DNA of 64,000 nt from Roseivirga sp. UBA6052 (GTDB lineage: Bacteria; Bacteroidota; Bacteroidia; Cytophagales; Cyclobacteriaceae), in assembly GCA_002427755.1 (NCBI GenBank), contig DIYO01000005.1, positions 62,001 to 126,000 on the forward strand, read 5' to 3'. A program made the translations under genes and the position numbers. Positions 33,845-42,321 of the stretch are shown piece after piece. The notes beneath the pieces were generated by a model. That model worked only from the letters and a program-made list of their open reading frames with translations. It ran no database searches and was not told the DNA's origin. Each line of letters begins with the position of its first letter. Position 1 is the first letter of the stretch.

Positions 33845-35739
33845 CCGGTGAATTTCTTTTCGATGCTGTAATTTTCTTATTGGCTGCTGTCGTATGTGTA
33901 CCACTGGCTAAAAGGCTTGGTTTAAGTTCTGTATTAGGGTTTCTAATTGCGGGTATTATCATTGGCCCTTATGTTTTAGGGTTTGTGGGAGAAGAAGGCG
34001 AAGACATTATGCACTTTGCTGAATTTGGTGTGGTGATGATGCTTTTCCTGATTGGGCTTGAAATTGAGCCACAATCCTTCTGGAAGATGCGTAAATCAAT
34101 TCTTGGTTTAGGTGGCCTTCAAGTTGGAGCGACCATGCTCATCATCTTCGGTATATTATTTTTCTATGGGCTAAGCTGGCAAATAGCCATAACCATAGGA
34201 ATGGCCTTTGCATTGTCCTCCACTGCAATTGTGCTGCAGACTTTAAAAGAAAAAGGCCTGATGAATACTACATACGGGCAAGGATCTTTTTCTGTTTTGC
34301 TCTTCCAAGATATTGCAGTAATCCCCATGTTGGCGCTACTGCCATTATTGAGTACCGCTACTGCCATTACTGACAGTCATGGAGATCACTCTGACCATGC
34401 AGAACACGGTACTTCGTTTTTAGAAAATTTGCCTATCGGGTTGCAAACCTTGGCAGTCTTATTAAGCGTGGTCATTGTAATTGCAGCAGGTCGTTATCTC
34501 TTTGTACCAATTCTTAGGCAAGTAGCAAAAACCAAACTGAGAGAACTCTTCATTGCTTGTGCCTTACTCATTGTAATGGGTATATCATTCTTGATGGAAC
34601 AAGTGGGACTAAGTCCCGCCTTGGGAGCCTTCCTAGGAGGTGTGGTATTGGCCAATAGTGAATTCAAACACGAATTAGAAAGCAACCTCGATCCTTTTAA
34701 GGGCTTATTGCTGGGCCTATTCTTTATGGCCGTTGGCGCATCCATTAATTTTATGGTTATAGGCAATGCTCCACTCCTAATTGTAGGATTAGTATTAGGT
34801 GTTATGCTATTGAAAATCTTGGTACTCCTGGGAGTTGGTGCGGTTTTCAAAATAGGTTTAGACCAGCGCATGCTCTTTTCAGTTGGACTGAGTCAAGTTG
34901 GAGAATTCGCTTTCGTACTACTCTCCTTTGCTTATCAATTACAGATTCTTGATCAAGAGACGTTAGACTTGTTACTAGTAATTACCGCCATAAGCATGAC
35001 GGTATCACCTATCCTGAATATTGTCAATGAGAAGCTGGTCATTCCGAGAGTCGGAACTAAAGAGACAGAAGAGGACCAAATGGATTCTATTGAAAAAAGA
35101 AACAAAGTCATTATTGCTGGCTTTGGTCATTTTGGTAGTACAGCGGGAAGATTCCTAAGAGCCAATGGTGTAGAGGCTACTATCCTAGATCATGACTCTG
35201 ATCGTGTGGAACTACTAAGAAAGCTTGGCTTCGAAGTATATTATGGAGATGCCACTAGAGTAGACCTTCTAGAATCTGCAGGAGCAGATGAAGCCGAAAT
35301 TCTCATTTCAGCCATAGACAACCCTGAAGTTAATCTAGAATTGGTTGAGACTTTGAAGAAGCATTTTCCTCATTTAAAAATGTTCATACGTGCCAAAAGT
35401 AGAATTGATGCCTATGATTTAATAAACGAAGGCGTCACCGACATTTACCGTGAAACGCTTGATACATCGGTTAAAATGGCTGGTGACGTTCTATCAGTTT
35501 TAGGCAAAAGAAAGTATACAACTCATAGAATGGCGCACAACTTCATTAAATATGATGAACAAGCACTTGTAAGAATGGCCAAGCAAAACGTGAATAGTAA
35601 AGAGTATATCACGCAAGCCAGAGAAGAAATAGCGCTACAAGAATCTCTTCTTAAGGGAGAAAATAGTCTTCCGGTAGAGATGGAAGAAGAAAGCCCTTGG
35701 GATACTGATCAGATGATTAGAGATGCTCAGAAAAAGTAA
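33841..35739 (+). CDS. KefC-like potassium/proton antiporter (CPA2) with TrkA-N domain
   Basis: A 632-residue membrane transporter. About 12 membrane segments in residues 1-400 (VLGFLIAGIIIGPYVLGFVGE, FAEFGVVMMLFLIGLEIEP, FALSSTAIVLQTLKEKG, SPALGAFLGGVVLANSEFKHELE and VGLSQVGEFAFVLLSF) are the monovalent cation:proton antiporter-2 pattern. A cytoplasmic nucleotide-binding TrkA-N domain follows (VIIAGFGHFGSTAGRFLRANG, GDATRVDLLESAGADEAEILISAI). The ancillary protein is encoded just upstream. In Kef systems the pair releases potassium and acidifies the cytosol to protect against electrophiles; glutathione control is not visible here. Confidence 0.92.
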   Translation: MTGEFLFDAVIFLLAAVVCVPLAKRLGLSSVLGFLIAGIIIGPYVLGFVGEEGEDIMHFAEFGVVMMLFLIGLEIEPQSFWKMRKSILGLGGLQVGATMLIIFGILFFYGLSWQIAITIGMAFALSSTAIVLQTLKEKGLMNTTYGQGSFSVLLFQDIAVIPMLALLPLLSTATAITDSHGDHSDHAEHGTSFLENLPIGLQTLAVLLSVVIVIAAGRYLFVPILRQVAKTKLRELFIACALLIVMGISFLMEQVGLSPALGAFLGGVVLANSEFKHELESNLDPFKGLLLGLFFMAVGASINFMVIGNAPLLIVGLVLGVMLLKILVLLGVGAVFKIGLDQRMLFSVGLSQVGEFAFVLLSFAYQLQILDQETLDLLLVITAISMTVSPILNIVNEKLVIPRVGTKETEEDQMDSIEKRNKVIIAGFGHFGSTAGRFLRANGVEATILDHDSDRVELLRKLGFEVYYGDATRVDLLESAGADEAEILISAIDNPEVNLELVETLKKHFPHLKMFIRAKSRIDAYDLINEGVTDIYRETLDTSVKMAGDVLSVLGKRKYTTHRMAHNFIKYDEQALVRMAKQNVNSKEYITQAREEIALQESLLKGENSLPVEMEEESPWDTDQMIRDAQKK

Positions 35740-35875
35740 GCTGCTATTTCGAGGTTAAGCAATATCTAGACACGGATCGAACTTTTCTGGCATTTAGTCT
35801 ATACAAGTCTACCGCTTGACCAAAAGATCAAAATCGCTACAACTTTCTGGTGAACTTTACTGTTAAAAGATCGAT

Positions 35876-36583
35876 ATGATGTTTTTCGGACCTGATCAGA
35901 TTACAGATGGCGGACCTTGGTATGCAGAGACCCATATTACCGATGCATTGATCGTAGAACCTTGGAATGCGATTTCTTCTTTGGCCATTGCTGCACCTGC
36001 CTTCTATTTTCTATGGAAGATCCGAAAGAACCCTAAACAGTATGGGTTTTTACTGGCTGCCATTCCATTCTTAATGCTCAATGGCATCGGAAGCACCTTG
36101 TTTCATGGCTTCAGAACTTCTAGATGGTTGCTCTTTATGGACTTTGTGCCTGCACTAATCATTACCTTAATGATTACTGTGTACTTCTGGTCTAAAGTAT
36201 TGCCCAAATTATGGATGAGCTTTGCCGTGTTGACTCCTGTATTCCTTTTGAGGTTTGGACTAATAGATCTAGTACCCGGCATGGCTGGGATGAATGCCTC
36301 TTACACAATTAGCGGGATCGCTTTCTTGGTACCGGTGTTTCTTATCTTGAGGAAATACGAATGGAAAAAGAGTGTAGACATTATAATAGGAGCTATATGC
36401 TTTATTCTGGCCATCTATTTTCGCCAAGTAGACCATCAGTATACTCATGTGATCCCTTTTGGAACTCATTTCCTTTGGCATATTTTCACAGGCATTGGTG
36501 CCTACCTACTGGCAGACTATCTCTACTTTATAAGAACAGAAGAGCTTAAGCTTAAGGAGCAATTTAAAGCCAGCGCAGTTTAA
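35876..36583 (+). CDS. Seven-transmembrane hydrolase-like protein (alkaline ceramidase/CREST superfamily)
   Basis: A 235-residue membrane protein with about seven hydrophobic segments. It shows the CREST pattern: a Glu near the start (IVEPWNAISSLAIAAP), SxxxH in GSTLFHGFRTSRW, an Asp in LLFMDFVPAL, and HxxxH in GTHFLWHIFTGIGAYLLADYL near the C-terminus. These residues bind zinc in alkaline ceramidases and adiponectin-receptor-like hydrolases. Start MMFFGPDQITDGGPWYAETH (35876; the second Met is equally possible). A lipid amidase activity on sphingolipids, which Bacteroidota can make, is plausible but unproven. Confidence 0.75.
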   Translation: MMFFGPDQITDGGPWYAETHITDALIVEPWNAISSLAIAAPAFYFLWKIRKNPKQYGFLLAAIPFLMLNGIGSTLFHGFRTSRWLLFMDFVPALIITLMITVYFWSKVLPKLWMSFAVLTPVFLLRFGLIDLVPGMAGMNASYTISGIAFLVPVFLILRKYEWKKSVDIIIGAICFILAIYFRQVDHQYTHVIPFGTHFLWHIFTGIGAYLLADYLYFIRTEELKLKEQFKASAV

Positions 36584-36634
36584 TTTTAGTTCTTGTCAGC
36601 AAGGCAACCCCGTTTCAATTTGTTTTTGAATTAC

Positions 36635-36659
36635 TTAGCTTAACAGAAACGTTAGCTAA
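36635..36659. promoter_or_regulatory. Inverted repeat just upstream of the Rieske operon
   Basis: TTAGCTTAAC (36635-36644) and GTTAGCTAA (36651-36659) form an inverted repeat with one bulged T and a 6-nt loop, ending 5 nt before the ATG of the first Rieske gene. It could be an operator or an mRNA hairpin covering the ribosome binding site. No clear -33/-7 box was found in the 81-nt gap. Confidence 0.4.
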
Positions 36660-36664
36660 TTTTT

Positions 36665-38278
36665 ATGCAAAAGCCGGTTTCAATTGCCAATTTTTCAGAC
36701 CTAGCTGAAAAACAACCCACACATGCTTTAGTATCTTCTACTGATTTGGTCATCATAAGATACGGACAAGAAGTATCCGTTTTATATGGTAGATGCTTAC
36801 ATAGAGGTGCTTTATTATCAGATGGTCACGTAGATGGTCATAATCTAATCTGCGGACTCCATAATTGGGACTACAGAATTGACACTGGAGTAAGTGAATA
36901 CGACAACTCTGAATTCCTAAACAAATTCACATCTAAGATCGAAGCAAATCAGGTTTGGGTAGATGAAGCTGAAGTTAAAGCTTATGAGGTTGATCATCCG
37001 GCTCCTTTCAATCGAGATGAATATTTAGGTGCATACGCTGATACGCATCCTGAAAGCACCGAACCTTATACAAGATACATTAAAGAGTTAGCCCAAAATG
37101 GCTTGAAGAATTGGGGACATCATGGTCCTACTGAGGCCATGGGAGTTGACCGAAACACATTACCTAAATGGGAAGACATTCAATTCCTACCAGCTCAATT
37201 ATCTAGAAGACCATTACTTGATCATGAGGAAGTGAAAACTAAAACGGTTATTGGTCCCAATGCGAAGAAACCTTTGGTTCTAGATATTCCAATTTTTATT
37301 TCCGACATGTCATTTGGTGCGCTTTCTGAAGAAGCAAAGGTATCATTGGCAATGGGTGCAGAAATGGCTGGTACAGGAATATGCTCTGGCGAAGGCGGCA
37401 TGCTACCAGAAGAAGCTGCTGAAAACAGCAAGTATCTATACGAGTTGGCCTCTGCTCAATTTGGTTTCACTTGGAATAAGATGAAAAGCGTTCAGGCTTT
37501 TCATTTTAAAGGAGGACAAGGAGCCAAAACCGGAACAGGTGGACATTTACCTGGGAATAAGGTTGATGAGAAAATTGCTAGCGTGAGAGGAATTAAGCCA
37601 GGTCAATCGGCAATCTCTCCTGCTACATTTCCTAATTTCCATGGAGCAGCTGATTTTAAAGCCTTTGCAGATAAAGTCAGAGAAGAATCTGGTGGCATCC
37701 CAATTGGGTTTAAGATTGCCGCATCTAGAATTGAAGAAGACATTGATTTCGCCTTAGAAGTTGGAGTGGATTACATTATTCTAGATGGGCGCGGAGGTGG
37801 AACAGGTGCAGCACCAACAGTCTTAAGAGATAATATCAATGTACCTACTATTCCAGCCTTAGCTAGAGCCAGAAAACACTTAGATGAACGAAACGCGAAA
37901 GGCGTTTCATTAATTATTACAGGAGGTTTAAGAATAGCTGAAGATTTTGCCAAGGCACTAATGATGGGTGCCGATGCCATTGCGGTTTCAAATTCGGCTT
38001 TGCAAGCCATAGGATGCCTCGGTATGAGAGCATGTAACACCAATAATTGCCCTGTTGGTATCGCTACACAAAAGCAACATTTAAGAGATAGATTAATCGT
38101 AAGGTCGTCTGCTAAGCAATTGGATAATTTCTTTAAAGGATCGACTGATTTGATGAAGGTCATTGCCAGATCATGTGGGTATGATGATTTTTCAAAATTT
38201 AATCACGCTGACTTGAGTACTTTCAACTGGTTCACCCATAAATTAGCAGGCATAAATTATGCAGGGGTAAATCCCTAG
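36665..38278 (+). CDS. Rieske [2Fe-2S] domain fused to FMN-binding glutamate synthase-type domain
   Basis: A 537-residue fusion. Residues 1-110 are a Rieske domain with ligands Cys44-x-His46 (RCLHRGALLSDG) and Cys63-xx-His66 (ICGLHNWDY). Residues about 130-530 are the FMN/[3Fe-4S] domain of glutamate synthase: IFISDMSFGALSEEAK, GTGGHLPGNKV, GVDYIILDGRGGGTGAAPT, IITGGLRIAEDFAKAL and the cluster cysteines Cys451, Cys457, Cys462 (CLGMRACNTNNCPVG). It lacks a glutaminase domain, so it would use free ammonia or another amidotransferase. The Rieske domain suggests it takes electrons from a carrier instead of NADPH or ferredoxin. First gene of a nine-gene unit; malic enzyme follows 6 nt later. Confidence 0.92.
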   Translation: MQKPVSIANFSDLAEKQPTHALVSSTDLVIIRYGQEVSVLYGRCLHRGALLSDGHVDGHNLICGLHNWDYRIDTGVSEYDNSEFLNKFTSKIEANQVWVDEAEVKAYEVDHPAPFNRDEYLGAYADTHPESTEPYTRYIKELAQNGLKNWGHHGPTEAMGVDRNTLPKWEDIQFLPAQLSRRPLLDHEEVKTKTVIGPNAKKPLVLDIPIFISDMSFGALSEEAKVSLAMGAEMAGTGICSGEGGMLPEEAAENSKYLYELASAQFGFTWNKMKSVQAFHFKGGQGAKTGTGGHLPGNKVDEKIASVRGIKPGQSAISPATFPNFHGAADFKAFADKVREESGGIPIGFKIAASRIEEDIDFALEVGVDYIILDGRGGGTGAAPTVLRDNINVPTIPALARARKHLDERNAKGVSLIITGGLRIAEDFAKALMMGADAIAVSNSALQAIGCLGMRACNTNNCPVGIATQKQHLRDRLIVRSSAKQLDNFFKGSTDLMKVIARSCGYDDFSKFNHADLSTFNWFTHKLAGINYAGVNP

Positions 38279-38284
38279 TAAATA

Positions 38285-39511
38285 ATGGAAGACGTTTATA
38301 AAAGATCTTTAAAACTACACAAAGAGAAGCAGGGTAAGATTGAGGTGACAAATAAGATCACTGTAGAAGATCAAGATACCCTTTCACTCGTTTATTCTCC
38401 AGGTGTTGCTCAGCCATGCCTAGAGATTGAGGCCGATCCGGAATTGGCCTATGACTTGACAATGAAAGGTAACACCATAGCCGTGGTTACAAATGGAACA
38501 GCTGTACTGGGTTTAGGCGATATAGGGCCTACGGCAGCGCTTCCGGTAATGGAAGGAAAAGCCATGCTATTTAAGAAGTTTGCTGGCATTAATGCCGTAC
38601 CAATTTGTATTGATAGTAAGAATTCAAGGCACATTATAGAGACAGTAAGAAGAATTGCTCCTGCTTTTGGAGGGATCAATCTTGAAGATATTGCTGCTCC
38701 AGAAAGCTTCGAGATCGAAGAAAAACTACAAGACTTAGGAATTCCTGTTTTTCACGATGACCAACACGGAACCGCCATTGTTACACTAGCTGCATTAATC
38801 AATGCTTGCAAAGTAACGGGTAAGAAACTCGAAGATTTAAAAGTGGTGATTAACGGTGCTGGTGCAGCAGGTATTGCCATTGCCAAATTATTGAGATGCT
38901 TTAGAATCGACTCCGAATTATGTATTTCGGTAAAGCAATTGATAGTATGTGATAGTAAAGGTTCAATTCACCGGTTTAGAGGCGACTTGAATAAAGCGAA
39001 AACTGAATTGCTTAAATACTCAAACTTTGGAGATGTTGAAGGCAATATACATGAGGTAATAAAAGGTGCCGATGTATTTATAGGTGTATCTAAGGGAGAT
39101 GTCGTGCAAGAAGAAGACATCAAAAACATGGCAGATCAACCGATTGTATTCGCTATGGCTAATCCGACACCTGAAATTATGCCGGATGCTGCCATCAATG
39201 CCGGGTGCTCAATTATTGGTACGGGTAGATCTGACTTCCCTAACCAAATCAATAACGTTTTGGCATTTCCTGGCATCTTTAAAGGAGCACTTTTGGCTAA
39301 ATCACATGTCATTAGTACAGAAATGAAATTAGCCGCTGCTTGGGCAATTGCTGACTATGTTGAAAACCCGACTAGTGATGCTGTAATTCCTTCAGCACTT
39401 GATGAGGAACTAGCACATGTGGTAGCCAAAGCTGTTGAGAAGGCAGTGTATCACGAACGTGAAATGGAAGAGAAAATAGCGAAAGCAGAATCAGGCTTAT
39501 TGAATGCTTAA
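38285..39511 (+). CDS. Malic enzyme (NAD(P)-dependent oxidoreductase, decarboxylating)
   Basis: A 408-residue malic enzyme that makes pyruvate, CO2 and NAD(P)H from malate. Family blocks: LSLVYSPGVAQPCLEIEADPE, TNGTAVLGLGDIGPTAALPVMEGKAMLFKKFAGINAVPI, EDIAAPESFEIEEKLQDLGIPVFHDDQHGTAIV and the NAD(P) motif KVVINGAGAAGIAIAKLL. It lacks the phosphotransacetylase-like C-terminal domain of the long forms. It lies between the Rieske-glutamate synthase gene and a small membrane protein gene (8-nt overlap). Its product pyruvate is the expected substrate of the thiamine-diphosphate enzyme encoded 3 kb downstream. Confidence 0.95.
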   Translation: MEDVYKRSLKLHKEKQGKIEVTNKITVEDQDTLSLVYSPGVAQPCLEIEADPELAYDLTMKGNTIAVVTNGTAVLGLGDIGPTAALPVMEGKAMLFKKFAGINAVPICIDSKNSRHIIETVRRIAPAFGGINLEDIAAPESFEIEEKLQDLGIPVFHDDQHGTAIVTLAALINACKVTGKKLEDLKVVINGAGAAGIAIAKLLRCFRIDSELCISVKQLIVCDSKGSIHRFRGDLNKAKTELLKYSNFGDVEGNIHEVIKGADVFIGVSKGDVVQEEDIKNMADQPIVFAMANPTPEIMPDAAINAGCSIIGTGRSDFPNQINNVLAFPGIFKGALLAKSHVISTEMKLAAAWAIADYVENPTSDAVIPSALDEELAHVVAKAVEKAVYHEREMEEKIAKAESGLLNA

Positions 39512-39719
39512 TACCATTGCCAATATCGTCACTATAGCCTTAGGCTTGCATGTTGTAATTGGCATACTATTCTATTTCTACTTTATAAAAAATAGTGTTC
39601 ATAAAATAGATAGTGGAGTCAAAGAGGCTCCATTATTTATGAAGATCCTCATACTTCCGGGTACAATCGCACTTTGGCCCATCTTGTTGAAGAAAGTGAG
39701 AAAGGAGGAGAAAGCATGA
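39504..39719 (+). CDS. Small two-segment membrane protein, 71 aa
   Basis: Two hydrophobic segments (NIVTIALGLHVVIGILFYFYFI and FMKILILPGTIALWPILLKK) separated by a short charged loop, with a basic, lysine-rich end. It begins 8 nt inside the end of the malic enzyme gene and its stop overlaps the next start by 4 nt. I do not recognise the family. Its position suggests a membrane accessory of the Rieske-ferric-reductase complex. Confidence 0.7.
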   Translation: MLNTIANIVTIALGLHVVIGILFYFYFIKNSVHKIDSGVKEAPLFMKILILPGTIALWPILLKKVRKEEKA

Positions 39720-40144
39720 ATGTAAAACTTCGTAAAAGACACCGTTACCTATGGATGTCTTTGGGCATCATTCTTCCCTTACTTTGTCTTGAGGCAATTG
39801 AAAAAATACCTACCAATGCTTTAAAGGATATTCCCAGGCATTCCTGCTTATTAGATATAGGTGTTTGTGGGATTGACTCAGATGAATTCCCGATTGAAAT
39901 AAGTCAAACTATTGATGGTAATGCGATTGAAGTAATAGTAACATCTCCTTTAAAGAGTGCCTTTACAATTGCTTACTTATCTAATCAACAAGCTTATGAT
40001 GACTCGGCAATACCATTAGGTGCTATTCACAGCATGGGAGACTATACCTTTAATTGGAGTGGAGAAGAGAAACAATATTTGCTACTGTATGATAAGCTCA
40101 ATAAAGCAACCATTTATCATCAAAAATTGGAGGTAAAACCATGA
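39716..40144 (+). CDS. Hypothetical membrane-anchored protein, 142 aa
   Basis: The frame is open from 39674, but I start at the ATG at 39716, which overlaps the preceding stop by 4 nt. It begins MNVKLRKRHRYLWMSLGIILPLLCLEAIE, a basic N-terminus and one membrane segment, followed by a beta-rich outer part with two Cys (SCLLDIGVCGIDSDEF) and the stretch FPIEISQTIDGNAIEVIVTSPLKSAFTIAYL. Its stop overlaps the Rieske-membrane gene by 4 nt. No family recognised. Possibly an accessory protein of the membrane redox complex. Confidence 0.7.
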   Translation: MNVKLRKRHRYLWMSLGIILPLLCLEAIEKIPTNALKDIPRHSCLLDIGVCGIDSDEFPIEISQTIDGNAIEVIVTSPLKSAFTIAYLSNQQAYDDSAIPLGAIHSMGDYTFNWSGEEKQYLLLYDKLNKATIYHQKLEVKP

Positions 40145-41166
40145 GTGTGAATTATGCAGGCATCTTATGGAATCGCCAAAAGAGAATCTATGATCTACTT
40201 CTTTTTGGTTTTGTCATCTCCTATTTAGTGGTCTACATCGGTATTACTGCGAGTTTCAATTCCGAGTTAACAGCCGAGACCATGATCATAAGGGCTACGG
40301 CCACATTAGCCTTGCTCTTACTTCATATCATACTGGTTATTGGCCCTTTAGCTAGAATCAACAAACGGTTTTTACCACTTCTCTACAACAGGAGACACCT
40401 TGGAGTCACCATGTTTTTGATTGCTCTGGTGCATGGAATTTTTAGTATTCTACAATTCCATTCTCTTGGTAATAAAAACCCATTGATTTCATTAATGACT
40501 TCCAATGGCAGCTACAGCGATTTTATAGATTTCCCATTCCAAATGTTGGGATTCTTTGCACTGATTATCCTCTTTTTAATGGCTGCCACGAGTCACGATT
40601 TCTGGTTGAAAAACCTGAGTCCAAGAGTTTGGAAGAGCTTACACATGATGGTTTATGTGGCCTATGGATTGATCATTATGCACGTGATGTTGGGAATCGT
40701 TCAGCTGGAATCTAACCCGATAATTTACGGGATGTTAATGGCCGGCATGTTGCTTATTATTGCCTTACATGTCTTCTCATCTGTTCTTTCGGGAAGAGGC
40801 TTAGATCTTAAATCTAAAGGGTTTTATCACGCTTGTAATCTGGATGATATTCAAGATGACTGTGCTAAAGTACTCACCTTAAACGGTGAGAATATTGCAG
40901 TCTTTAAATATGATGGAAAGCTTTCCGCCATTAGTAATGTATGTAAACACCAAAATGGCCCTTTAGGGGAAGGTAAGGTAATAGACGGCTGCGTAACCTG
41001 TCCATGGCATGGTTACCAATATGAGCCACATAATGGCACCTCGCCTCCTCCTTTCACTGAAAAAGTAGCCACTTATGAATTACGATTAGAAGGTGATAAG
41101 GTATTCGTTAACCCGGAACCAAAACCAGAAGGCACAACTATTGAACCCATAAGTTTTAAGGTATGA
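40141..41166 (+). CDS. Membrane protein: ferric-reductase-like transmembrane domain plus Rieske [2Fe-2S] domain
   Basis: A 341-residue protein. Residues 1-215 form about six membrane segments with histidines that could ligate haem b: His62, His86, His98, His168 and His181 (VHGI, SLHMMVYVAYGLIIMHVML), in the pattern of the FRD/MsrQ-YedZ family. Residues about 225-325 are a Rieske domain with Cys268-x-His270 (VCKHQNGPLGEG) and Cys287-xx-His290 (CPWHGYQYEP). The combination would carry electrons across or along the membrane between a soluble partner and haem. It overlaps neighbours by 4 nt on each side. Family known; the electron donor and acceptor are not. Confidence 0.88.
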   Translation: MSVNYAGILWNRQKRIYDLLLFGFVISYLVVYIGITASFNSELTAETMIIRATATLALLLLHIILVIGPLARINKRFLPLLYNRRHLGVTMFLIALVHGIFSILQFHSLGNKNPLISLMTSNGSYSDFIDFPFQMLGFFALIILFLMAATSHDFWLKNLSPRVWKSLHMMVYVAYGLIIMHVMLGIVQLESNPIIYGMLMAGMLLIIALHVFSSVLSGRGLDLKSKGFYHACNLDDIQDDCAKVLTLNGENIAVFKYDGKLSAISNVCKHQNGPLGEGKVIDGCVTCPWHGYQYEPHNGTSPPPFTEKVATYELRLEGDKVFVNPEPKPEGTTIEPISFKV

Positions 41167-41927
41167 GTAAAGACTTTTACATAGGATACTCGCCCAAAGC
41201 ACCTAAACGACTCGTTCGGTTTGTCTTGGCTTTCATTCTAGTCTTGTTTATCGTTGGAGCTGGCACTGCCTACTTTCTATCATTTAGTCATAGAACAATC
41301 AATAATGGAGTTTATGAATATGGTGAACTCACAGAGATCACCGGCAAGCTTTATTTAGATCCTATTCCCTATATCAGAATTAAAGAAGGAGCCATTGGCA
41401 AAAATATTATGCTTATTGATTTTGGCAAGTTTGGTGCTAGAGAATCGGTTGAAAAGATGAGAGAGGCTGTTGGTGGAGACTTGAATAAAGTAGATGTTAA
41501 AATCCGAGGTACTTTAATCTATCACGATGGGTTTACATTGATGGAATTAACAGAGTCAGAGAACGCACTGATTTCTCACAGCCCAAGTGAAAGCGAAATG
41601 TTTATTAGACCCTTGATCAATAAGAAACTTCAAGGAGAAATAGTCGATCCTAAATGTTATTTCGGGTCTATGAAACCAAGCCAATCTAAACCACATAGGT
41701 CTTGTGCTAGTTTATGTATTGCAGGTGGAATTCCGCCTGTCTTAGTTGTTCCAACTCCAGATAATACAGCAGAGTATTATATTTTGAAGGGAGAAGATGG
41801 AAGGGATGTAAATCAGGAGATTCTAGACAAAGTGGCTCAATCGGTTACCATTACCGGAATGAGCACGAAACTCAACGAATGGAACATTTTGTATTTGGAA
41901 CCTGATAACATCAAACTAAACGATTAA
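41163..41927 (+). CDS. Membrane-anchored protein with conserved Cys/His motif
   Basis: A 254-residue protein with one N-terminal membrane segment (residues 18-40, VRFVLAFILVLFIVGAGTAYFL) and a large external or cytoplasmic part. Residues 160-195 hold a Cys/His group: Cys165 (VDPKCYFGSMKP), His178, Cys181 and Cys185 (HRSCASLCIAGGIPPVLVVP). The spacing C-x12-H-x2-C-x3-C suggests a metal or cofactor site. I do not recognise the family by name. It overlaps the Rieske-membrane gene by 4 nt and the next gene by 1 nt, so it is part of this unit and a likely redox partner. Confidence 0.8.
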   Translation: MSKDFYIGYSPKAPKRLVRFVLAFILVLFIVGAGTAYFLSFSHRTINNGVYEYGELTEITGKLYLDPIPYIRIKEGAIGKNIMLIDFGKFGARESVEKMREAVGGDLNKVDVKIRGTLIYHDGFTLMELTESENALISHSPSESEMFIRPLINKKLQGEIVDPKCYFGSMKPSQSKPHRSCASLCIAGGIPPVLVVPTPDNTAEYYILKGEDGRDVNQEILDKVAQSVTITGMSTKLNEWNILYLEPDNIKLND

Positions 41928-42319
41928 TGGAAGACTGGGTCATACCTTTAACCTTAATGCCAGGCCTAGGTATGATGATACTTTCAACTTCGAATCTGAG
42001 TACCGCCACTAGTAATGAAATCACTAGCCTCATTGAAGGTAGAATGTCTGAAACGACACTCATTGAGCAAAAAATCAAACAACTCTTCTTACTCAATGTG
42101 GCAAATGTTTGCCTCTATATTGGAATCCTGGTATTTGGAGTTGCAGGATTAATTGATGGAATATTCTCCCTTCAGTCTCCTATGCACGATGGTACCTTTA
42201 GAACCATCTTGTTAATAGTTGGTATCTCATCTTTGGTACTAGCTACTATATTCCTAGTCATCTTTTCAGTGAGAAAAGTGAAGATTAAACGAAACCAATA
42301 CCTCAGTAAAATCAAATAA
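41927..42319 (+). CDS. DUF2721-like membrane protein
   Basis: A 130-residue protein with three hydrophobic segments (VIPLTLMPGLGMMILSTSNL, LFLLNVANVCLYIGILVFGVAGL, FRTILLIVGISSLVLATIFLVIF) and a charged middle (TSLIEGRMSETTLIEQKIK). The organisation resembles DUF2721 proteins, which have no known activity. It overlaps the previous gene by 1 nt and ends 2 nt before the Rieske-TPP gene. Confidence 0.75.
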   Translation: MEDWVIPLTLMPGLGMMILSTSNLSTATSNEITSLIEGRMSETTLIEQKIKQLFLLNVANVCLYIGILVFGVAGLIDGIFSLQSPMHDGTFRTILLIVGISSLVLATIFLVIFSVRKVKIKRNQYLSKIK

Positions 42320-42321
42320 TT

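Noticed and set aside
34494..34871. Minus-strand frame opposite KefC
   Set aside because: It is a reverse shadow of the membrane-segment coding region.
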